Below are positions 56,234-64,000 of a stretch of DNA of 64,000 bases, in pieces. The stretch's first letter is position 1, and the number at the start of each line of letters is the position of its first letter. Below the pieces are notes generated by a model. That model made no database searches. It had not been told where the DNA came from and saw only the letters and a list, made by a program, of their open reading frames with translations. Origin of the DNA: Hsuehochloa calcarea (taxonomy: Eukaryota > Streptophyta > Magnoliopsida > Poales > Poaceae); assembly GCA_036346395.1 (NCBI GenBank), contig CM070606.1, forward strand, positions 21,438,915-21,502,914, written 5' to 3'. The position numbers and the translations under genes are program-made.

Positions 56234-57916
56234 ATGATAGGTGACTTGAATAATGAGAAAGAGTGTGTTTTAAAGGGAGAGCTCATGACACTTTTGGATG
56301 AACAACACACTACCATTAATTAGAACATCGACATAAAGCTTCAAGCTACTATGACCACATTGTAGTGCTCTATCAACGATAGTATTGCAGCGCTCACTAC
56401 ACGCTTTGAAAGAATGGTGAATCAACCACCTAACAATGGACGCGAGTATGATCGTAATGTAGCCCAGGATTTTGAGGTGGGAGATGATAATGAGAGTTGA
56501 AACCGCGATGCCGGTGCTACTTTTGCTGACCAAGATGCACGTCAACGACATCGCTTGCATCACAACCGTTACGGTATGGGAGGTAATAATTTTCAGCACC
56601 ATAATGCTCGTGTTAATAATGACTCATTTGCTATAGTTAAATTTGTCATACCATCTTTTGCGGGTGTTTATGATGCTGAAATTTATCTAGATTGGGAGAT
56701 GCCAGTTGAACAAAAATTTAATACCCATCTAGTTCCTGAAGTGTATAGAGTCAGACAAGCTACTAGTGAATTTAGAGATTTTGCTATCATTTGGTGGAAT
56801 CAAGTAGTTAATTCTGGCTTAACACCTGATACATGGGATAGATTGAAGGTAGCTATGCTTGCTAAATTTGTTCCTCCTTTTAAACGTGGTATGCGTAAGA
56901 AATTACAGCGCTTAGACCAAGGTAATAGATCTGTCGAGGAATATTATCAAGAACTACAAATAGGCATGCTGCATTGTAATGTTGTTGAGGATGAGGAGGA
57001 TAAGATGGCTCGCTTTTATGGGGGCTTAAGACGTGAAATTCAGGACATCGTTGATTACAAATAATATAATGATATCAATAGGTTATTTCAGCTTGCTTGT
57101 TTGGCAGAAAAGGAATTGCAGGGTAGGCAACAAAGGACAATGAGCAACTTTGGAAGTACGTCTACATCGAGATCGACGCTGGGGCAAGCCAAGACAGCCC
57201 AGCCTCCTATTTTTCGGTCTGCTGCCCCCTTCGTGAGTAGGGCCCATTCAGCAGCACCGCCCCCACCATCACGCGCACCCGAGACGAGCAAATCTACTAG
57301 TGTGCAGGCACCAGTGCATAGCTCTTCATCGCTTGTCACGGGTCGTACGACGGGGATTGTGTGCTACTGTTGCAAAGGGATGGGCCACGTCATAACGGAT
57401 TGCCCAAGTCAGCGAGCGTACATTGTGACCGAAGACGGTGGTTATATAAGTGCCAGTGATGTTGAGGATGAATATTCTCTTGCAGCTAACCTTGCAGGTA
57501 ATGATGATGATAATGAGGCAGATAGCGACGGTGATGAAATTTTAGGTGCCGCTGCTACGAATAATTATAGGACTATAATTGTGCAGCGAGTATTGGGCAC
57601 TCAAATGGAGCAAGTGGAGAAGCTACAATGCCATAATTTATTTTAGATGTTCCTCATCGTCAAGGACTGCCGCATTCGTGTCATAATTGATAGCGAGAGC
57701 TGTAATAACTTGGTGAATTTAGGTTTGGTCAAGAAGATTGGCATGACCACACATGTGCGTCCTCACCCGTACCACATTCAGTGGTTCAACAACAGTGGTA
57801 AGGTGAAGGTCACACAATCTGCGAGAGTGCATTTTTTCAATGGTTCCTATCATGATATTGCTGATTTCGACGTAGTGCCTATGCAAGCATGCTCACTTTT
57901 ATTAGGTCGTCCATAG
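56234..57916 (+). pseudogene. Gypsy gag and aspartic protease with nonsense codons, no frameshift
   Basis: One continuous frame starts at ATG 56234 (MIGDLNNEKECVLK). It has a Retrotrans_gag-type core (AEIYLDWEMPVEQKF, FAIIWWNQVV, FVPPFKRGMRKKLQRL, SVEEYYQELQ, KMARFYGGLRREIQD), a Ser/Pro-rich linker, a zinc knuckle CYCCKGMGHVITDC (intact C-C-H-C), an acidic region, and the protease start with VIIDSESCNNLV, where DGGSCNN- or DTG-type sequence is usual. In-frame stops occur at 56321 (TAG), 56363 (TAG), 56498 (TGA), 57062 (TAA), 57644 (TAG) and 57914 (TAG, probably from TGG in a RPWEF context). There is not one indel. RT and integrase are missing because a Gypsy-type LTR begins at 57978. Confidence 0.88.
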
Positions 57917-57977
57917 GAATTTGATACCGATGCAACTCATCATGGTAGAAGTAATAAGTACTCCCTTATGCACAAAT

Positions 57978-58171
57978 TGTAACACCCTGGCTATTCGGAA
58001 GCCAAGATGCCACCTAAGGATACAACATATGAACAATTTACGGAATAAGATTCAATATGCATCTATCCAAATATCAATAACAGGATAACGAGGTGAAAGC
58101 AGCCAATACATCAGTGGCGAATAATCAAGAAACTAATCATGGAACGACATGACATGAAGTTTAAACATTAC
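57978..58171 (-). repeat. Gypsy-type LTR fragment interrupted by element E
   Basis: TGTAACACCCTGGCTATTC and AAGCCAAGATG(C/T)CAC match the left end of 30522-32918 (TGTAACACCACGCTATTC), so it is the same LTR type in the same orientation. It stops at 58171 where the Copia LTR of E begins; the last five bases, ATTAC, would be E's target duplication. Confidence 0.8.
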
Positions 58172-60059
58172 TGTGGATATCGTGAGGATATGTGCACGAT
58201 CTCAGGATGATGAGTCAATTGGCAATGGCGTTGTTGGTTGGCAAAATCTCGCTTTCGCTTTTGTTTCAGGTCCGCTGCATCACAACCGGCGATCGATCGG
58301 TGGTGTCGGGCGGTCAGACCGCCCGTGGAGGAGTCCGACCGGCCATGGTGGCCGGTCCGACCGCCAAAATGAAATTAGGTTTTTGGAGTCGGGCCAAAAA
58401 TAGGTTGTGTAGGCAAGTGAGGGGAGTCTCCTGGATGTGGTCCCATCATTTTGGAGCTCCCACCAAAAGTTCTATTCGCTTGAAATTTACTGAAGGTTTC
58501 AATTACACTGGAAATTTGGCTAAGTCCTTGATCCGGTCCGACCGTTGTTGTGGGAGCGGTCCGACTGCTCGAATCGGTCTGACCGCCTTGTGGGGCGGCC
58601 GACCGCAATGACTTGGAGGTTAGCCAAGTTTGCATTGAGTTGATTTGATTGTGTTTCATGCATGGTTATCAATGCTTTATTGATGTATATTGCATTGCGG
58701 AGCTAACGTGGGTCAAGTTGTGAAGAACTTGTTCCCGGAAACGATTTGTTTGTCTATTGCTGTGCAGGTGGCTTGCAGGTCAACGACGTCAACGGTGAGT
58801 GGATCGGGACTACGCTTGGAGAGCCGAGGTCCGTAACGATCGTGGATACGGGTGTAGGTCGTGTGACACAAGCATGGTGCGTATCGCGCAAGATGGATCG
58901 AACGGTGGTTCGTTATACCGGTTGGATCAAAGCGGTGCGATATCGGTGCGAGTCTCCGGGAGGTTCCGATGGGATTTGACAAGAGAGGCTTAGCGACGCG
59001 ATGAGAACCGCTGATCAACCTACACGTGGTGAAGCAGGCGATTGCTTCAATAGTTATGTGTGTGTGGGTCCCATGTGTAAGTGACCCCAAAAGTGAAACC
59101 CTAGCTCTCTAGTATAAATAGAAAGGGGGAGATGGAAAACCCCCTTAAGCACTCATTTGGCATTCCTTCTCTTTTTCTAGGGTTTGGAGGAGAGGAGAGG
59201 AGAACTAGGGTTTGGAGAGTTTGGAGTGTGCTCCTTGTGTGAGCTCTTGCCCTCCTTGTTGGAGAGGCTTTGTAAGCATCTAGTGTGATCAAACAATCTT
59301 GTGATGCTTAATTGAAAGATCATTTGCTCCCTTTGTGTTTTTCTCCCTTTTTGGATGAATTTGGTGCTTCCTTGATTCAAAGGTTTTTGCTTGGTCCCTT
59401 GGACTAATTTATCTTGCTTTGTTGTGTGAGGATACTCCTAGAGTCATCTAGATCATCAACCTCCATGAGCAAGTCTTGAATCAAGAGTTTCATTTTTCTA
59501 GGGTTTGTGCACTTCTTGGTTAAATCCTCGAGAGATCGATTCTGCGGAGTGGATCTGAAGGATCGTCGCTAGAAATAGGTCTCTAATATCTTTAGGGAGG
59601 TGTGCTCGAAATTTGGTCAAGTTTCATTGGTTGAATCAAAAGTTGGATCAAATTTCGTTTTGGATTTGGGGTTCTTTTGATCGGATCGAACCGTCATCCG
59701 GTGTTTGAACGGCGGTCCGACCGCCTGATATATCGACATCATTTCTACTGGTCGAATCGCTGTCCACCGGTCCGACCGCCAGTTAGTTGCCAGTCAGATA
59801 GCTGGTTGACCGTCGGTCCGACCGCCCGTGGTAGCCGGTCAGACCGCCTGTGCCCAGATCTGCCTTTTGAGTTTAAGTCTCCACTTTTGTGTCGGGTGGT
59901 TGTCGGGGGTTATCGAGTTCAGCACAATGCTTCCGCTGTGTGTTTACTGATCTTCTTAGCTTTCATAGCTAAAGGAGTAAAGTTCGTGTTGAATTTGATT
60001 TAGGCGAGAAAGTTGTGAAAGCGCCTATTCACCCCCCTAGTCGCCTTTCCGGTCCTACA
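58172..60059 (+). repeat. 5' LTR of Copia element E
   Basis: It begins TGTGGATATCG and ends GGTCCTACA; length is 1888 bp. It belongs to the same family as the solo LTR at 15091-16950 (opposite orientation). CGG-N5-CCG near-palindromes cluster at about 58305-58365 and 58530-58595 near the start and at about 59705-59850 near the end, the same two-cluster layout as in A. Confidence 0.92.
59113..59121 (+). promoter_or_regulatory. Predicted TATA box in LTR of E
   Basis: TATAAATAG follows AAACCCTAGCTCTC. It corresponds in place to the TATA box of A at 2987 and lies between the two palindrome clusters. Confidence 0.7.
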
Positions 60060-60061
60060 AG

Positions 60062-60073
60062 TGGTATCAGAGC
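60062..60073 (+). other. Primer-binding site of E
   Basis: TGGTATCAGAGC lies two bases after the LTR end and is identical to that of A. Confidence 0.92.
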
Positions 60074-60114
60074 CGGTTAGCTCTTCTCATAGATCTTAAC
60101 CGGTCTTTGGAGCC

Positions 60115-60510
60115 ATGGCGACTAACAAGTACTCAACCAAGCCACACATTTTTGAGGGAGTTGACTTTGCATACTGGAAGGCTCGTATGCAAGCATATAT
60201 CGAGGCTCAAGGGCACGCTATTTGGCTAAAGGTGAAAAATCCTTATGTCGTGCCACCGATGATGACGATATGATTACTCGGATGTGGAGGCCAACAAAGA
60301 AGGCTCGAATTATTTGATCCAAGGCCTTAGTCGATCCGAGTTTGAGCGTGTTGCTCACTTGCGGTTCGCTCACGAGATCCAAGGACTCTTTGTGACTATC
60401 ATGAAGGGTCCATCTGCGATCAAGGAAGTGAGATGTAACCCGGCTCAAGAAAGTATACTCGAGAGACCATGTGAGAGGTCCTCCACTGAGTGATGAGTAT
60501 TTGACAAGTG
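60115..60510 (+). pseudogene. Copia gag N-terminus of E, cut by element F
   Basis: The ATG at 60115 gives MATNKYSTKPHIFEGVDFAY and WKARMQAYIEAQGHAIWLKV, the UBN2-type start. A frame change follows near 60270, then NYLIQGLSRSEFERVAHLRF and SAIKEVR. The sequence runs to a point homologous to the EMxPGE-type region and stops where the LTR of F begins. The remainder of E must lie beyond F, outside the window. Confidence 0.82.
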
Positions 60511-62066
60511 TGTTGATTAGATTGAGAGTTGAGGTTTTCGGTTTGGACTGCTTCGGTCGAAGTCGTGAAATCGGAACTACCGCCGTATGGAGCGGAAGTT
60601 CGATTAATCTAACTACCGTGTTGGAAATAGGAACTTCCGATTTATCCGGTTTTGCTTCTCGGTGAAGGAAATCGGAACTTCCGCACAAGGGGTAGCGGAG
60701 TGTCCGATAATACGACATTGAGTGTTCTCGAGATATTTAATCGAATTAAATATCCGAAAGTCGGTTGTTCGGATATCGGAAGTACCGCAGTTGTTGAGCG
60801 CGAACTTCCGATATTCCCGACAAATCGGATGTTCGAAATCGGAACTTCCGCCGTGTTAAATCTGGAACTTCCGATTGTGTCCGAATCGCGCGAGAGAAGA
60901 TTAAATTGTGATTTTGATTTTGTATGAGTTTGAGTCTTATACAATTGTTGATGCTATGATATTGTGCAATGCTATGTGATGTGTTTTTGTGCGTGTTGAC
61001 CGCGGGGCATCAAGATGGAGTCGTGGCGAGACACGTGTGCCGGACTAGGCGCAGGAGGCGTTGAGGTCGAACGGTCGGATGTGTCAAGACGGCGTGAATC
61101 TTGAAGCGGTTGCAGTCGTGCACAACAAGGTGTACGGAGGCTTCCGAATGGTGCGCAAGGGGCGAAGGGTCTTTTCGCAAAGCGGCAAAAGTGGAGGCGG
61201 TTCCGTTCGGATGTAGCGGGCTTAATGGGTTGGAGGCCCATTAGCAGAGGCTATAAATAGGGGAGAACCCTGGGGTTAGGGTTAGACCTTTTGATACAAA
61301 ATTACGGTTAGCTCCACCAAAAGGGTGTGTTTTGTTTTTTGAGTTTGTGGAGTTGATGAATTGAAACCTATTGTAATCTTTCCTCTTTGTGTTACCTCTG
61401 TAATCCATATTTCAATCCAATGAAATCTGAGGTTTTGATTACTTGATTTTGCAACTCTCTCTCTCTCTGTTCATGTTGAATATCTAGGGTTTTGGCATAT
61501 CTTTTGCTTCATTTTATGAAATAGCATGAAACTTCATATCTAGAATCGTTTTGGTATTGCTATTACTTCCTCAAAGTTTCATGCTCTAAGAATCTGAGAA
61601 TCTCGCTTATCATTGGTTTTGGTCTTTCTTGCCCCTTCTTCAAGAAATCCGTTTTTGGTTCGATTATTGAATCTTTCGTTGCAATTATTCTCCATGAGGT
61701 CAAGAAGGTGTTTAGGATGATGTCCTGTGAAACTTGACCAGAGAAGAGCATTCAAGATTTAGTTTTTGGATTTTGAAGAGAAACCCGAAAGCGATCGTTC
61801 TTGGTCGGGACAATCGAACTTCCGATTGTCCATAGCGAAACTATCAGCAGCGGAACTTCCATGATTCCGAACTACCGGAGTGCGGAAGTACCGTCGGGTA
61901 AAATCGGAACGTCCGATATTTGACAGAACAGTCTGGAATGTATGATTAGTTCTCTGATTTTGTTTTACTCTTCTTGAGAGGGTTTGTTGATCTTATTTAA
62001 ATACAAAGAAGGGAGTTCTTATTTTAAGGCACCATTCACCCCCTCTGCTGCCATTTCGGTCCTTCA
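60511..62066 (+). repeat. 5' LTR of Copia element F, with CGGAACTTCCG palindromes
   Basis: It begins TGTTGATTAG (or TGTGTTGATTAG from 60509) and ends GGTCCTTCA; length is about 1556 bp. Near-palindromes with CGGAACTTCCG or CGGAAGT-type sequence recur at about 60570, 60625, 60675, 60805, 60838 and 60865 near the start and at about 61808, 61853 and 61880 near the end. A CT microsatellite lies at 61455-61468. The layout copies that of A and E with a different palindrome core. Confidence 0.85.
61252..61260 (+). promoter_or_regulatory. Predicted TATA box in LTR of F
   Basis: TATAAATAG is followed by GGGAGAACC. It lies between the two palindrome clusters, as in A and E. Confidence 0.7.
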
Positions 62067-62068
62067 AT

Positions 62069-62080
62069 TGGTATCGAGCC
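62069..62080 (+). other. Primer-binding site of F (diverged)
   Basis: TGGTATCGAGCC stands where TGGTATCAGAGC is usual; CAGAGC has become CGAGC. It lies two bases after the LTR. It is another instance of CAG reading as CG. Confidence 0.85.
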
Positions 62081-62122
62081 GGTTAGCTCTTCTTGATAGA
62101 TCTTAACCTGGTCGGTTGAGCC

Positions 62123-64000
62123 ATGGCAACGGACAAGTATTCCACCAAGCCTCCGCTTTTGATGGTCCGGATTACCCTTCCGAAGAGCCGAATGGAAACT
62201 TACATCCAGGCTCAGGGGTATGCCATCTGGAGAAAGGTGAAGGTTAGATTTGCTGTTCCTGCCGATGAGAACATCAATGCTGGAAACATGGCCGATGTTG
62301 AGGCAAATGCTAAGGCAAGGAACATAATTATTCGTGGTTTGAGCGTATGAGTTTGATCGCATTTCTCATTTGATTTACGCTTACGACATCTAGGTGACCT
62401 CGATGCATACCATGAGGGCACTACCCGATTAAGACGGTTCGACAAGACCGGTTCAAGCGTGAATACAAGAAATTGAGATGCTTGTCGGTGAATCTCTTGA
62501 CGAGTGCTTTTCGCGTTTTCACAAGATTTTGAGCAACCTCCGAGCGGTCGGTCTTACATACCCCGACTCGGATAACGCCGACAGATGCTTTCGACTTGAT
62601 CTTCGTGTTTGGGAGATGAAAGTGACTACCATCAAAGATAGCACGGACCTCTCGACCGACTCTTGATGCGCTTTACTCGCGTCTCAAGACTCACGAGATT
62701 GACATTGTCTCTCAAGGTCGAAGTCACAATCGATGGCTTTAGTCAGCGATCCTACTTCGGATCTTCTTCGAGTCGACGTGGGTTCTCCTAGTCTGCTCTC
62801 GTGACATAACGATGATCGCTAGAGCGACTTGAGGATGAACAACTAGCCCTCCTAGCTCGGAAGTTTTCTCATGCTTACAAGAGGAGGTCCTGTGATTTGT
62901 TTGAGTGTGGTGGCCCCAACCACATCCGAGCAAACCGTCCCAAGCTTGGGAAGGGCAAAGGTGATTATGGCGGCCAAGCAAGAACGACTACATCGACAAG
63001 AACCGCAACACGAAGCCCTCAGCACCTGATCAAGGCAAGAAGAAGTTCCGCAACTTTGGGAAGGCAAAGAAGTTGTTCCATCGCGTCCTCACCGCCCTCG
63101 ACGAACTGGACACCAGCGAGGTGGAGGGTGGAGGACGATGATGGGAAGGACGATCATGATCCCAAGGACGACGGCAACTTCTCCCATGTGCTTCATGGCC
63201 CTCGGGCGAATCGAGCGACAATGAGTACTCCGACTCCGACGAGGTTAGTCCCACTTACGACCACCTTAATGATGCTTTTCTTAAGCTAGGTAGATTTCAT
63301 GCTAAGTCTAGGGCTAAGTGTGCTGGGTTGGAGAAGGAAGTAGCTAGACTATCACGGAGCTTACTTTACTTACATCTGCTCCCTCCCGTGATGAATGTGA
63401 CACATGCTGTGCTTTGATTGATGATATGGATAAACTAAGGACCTTACATGATAGTGTGTCCTCCGAACTTGACATGATTAAGGTAGAGAACATTAGCCTT
63501 CTTCTTTGAATTAGAGATGAGTAGGGTAGCACCTCCTTCATCCACTACTGTTGAGGCTATTGCTTGCACCTCATGTGAGGTTAATGACAATTCGCTTAGA
63601 GGTCTTTATACCTTATTGCTTGATCTCGCTCAAACTTGTGAAAATTGTAATAATCTCAAGATGAACCTAAAGCGGCGGATCACAAAATTGTCAATTTCAA
63701 GTCGCGCTACTAGAGCCTATTGTTTCTTGTTTAAAGCTGTCCTAAGTTAATCACAACTAGAATCAGATCTCAAGGTTTCAAGAAATGATTGATCACAATA
63801 ATAAATTGGCTCAAGATGCTTCTAAGGACCTTGTTAGCTCACCATGCAATCATTGTTATAAACTAAAATGTGATTTGGTTGCCTTGGATGAAAAATGTGT
63901 GAAGCTAACTAAGGACCTTTAGAGACACAATCATCCGCTTGTATTGTGTGTCTTTGGGAAGAAGTCTAAGGGTTTGGTAGAGACGCCTAGCAACGTGAAC
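62123..64000 (+). pseudogene. Copia gag of F, running off the window
   Basis: The ATG at 62123 gives MATDKYSTKPPLL, then after an early frame disturbance SRMETYIQAQGYAIWRKVKV and NINAGNMADVEANAKARNII (UBN2 type). Later blocks are MLVGESLDECFSRFHKIL, VGLTYPDSDNADRCFRLDLR and VWEMKVTTIKDSTDLSTD. The zinc knuckle region near 62900 reads LFECGGPNHIRANRPKLGKG, with only one of the expected three Cys residues in place. Downstream are Asp/Ser-rich and coiled-coil-like stretches (ELDMIKVEN, CENCNNLKMNLKR) with Cys pairs, to the end of the window. Several frame changes occur. It is related to the gags of A, D and E. Confidence 0.85.

Overview
The window is repeat-dominated plant nuclear DNA, almost certainly from a grass (Poaceae) and plausibly from the rice lineage. 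The evidence is Sirevirus-like Copia elements, CACTA elements with ACAGACGG-type subterminal repeats, Gypsy LTRs, a Helitron fragment, a Pack-MULE-like gene-capture element and a degenerate Ulp1-type protease gene. I see no intact host gene. A run of exactly 100 N (46927-47026) marks an assembly gap. The species call is inferred from family resemblance only. || Layout. 1-2121 is a decayed CACTA (TNP2) transposase on the minus strand. It is cut by Copia element A (2122-13077, plus strand, target-site duplication ATTTC), and the transposase frame resumes at 13083. 13083-14261 is further CACTA-derived sequence with subterminal repeats. 14262-39550 is a nest of minus-strand Copia elements of the same family. 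B (14262-21246) has lost its 3' end and carries a solo LTR of a second family (15091-16950, TSD AGAGG). B shares one LTR (19473-21246) with C (19473-22918 plus 36152-39550). Element D (22919-36151, TSD AATTC) lies inside the 3' non-coding region of C. A long Gypsy-type solo LTR (30522-32918, TSD AAGGG) lies inside the gag of D. The right end of C is a deletion junction into a truncated LTR, which abuts an element with about 240-bp terminal inverted repeats carrying a NAC-domain exon (39551-40585). || 40630-43430 is an old plus-strand Copia RT/RNase H with its 3' LTR. 43690-44813 is a non-autonomous CACTA element. 44827-45560 is a short LTR, primer site and leader. 45920-46300 is a Helitron fragment. 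After the gap comes a Gypsy-type LTR on the minus strand (to 49481). 49541-53440 is a multi-exon Ulp1-like gene whose catalytic Cys and Asp positions appear changed. 54319-57916 is a Gypsy pol tail, an LTR, a primer site and a gag-protease frame with nonsense codons but no frameshift. 57978-64000 is a second nest: a Gypsy LTR fragment is interrupted by Copia element E (from 58172), whose gag is interrupted by Copia element F (from 60511), which runs off the window. || How it fits together. The Copia elements share tRNA-iMet primer sites, several polypurine-tract-like motifs, long LTRs with a TATAAATAG box, and dense near-palindromes of the form CGG-N5-CCG. Two observations stand out. First, the N5 core differs between families (TCCGA-type in A to E, AACTT in F) while the CGG/CCG arms stay fixed. 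Second, near-identical copies differ repeatedly at CAG/CTG triplets, where one copy shows CG, CCG or CGG. That looks like a footprint of CHG methylation, either as base-calling error or as mutation. If it is error, many of the Copia frameshifts are not biological, so the 'pseudogene' calls for A and D are provisional. Sequence comparisons here were made by eye.
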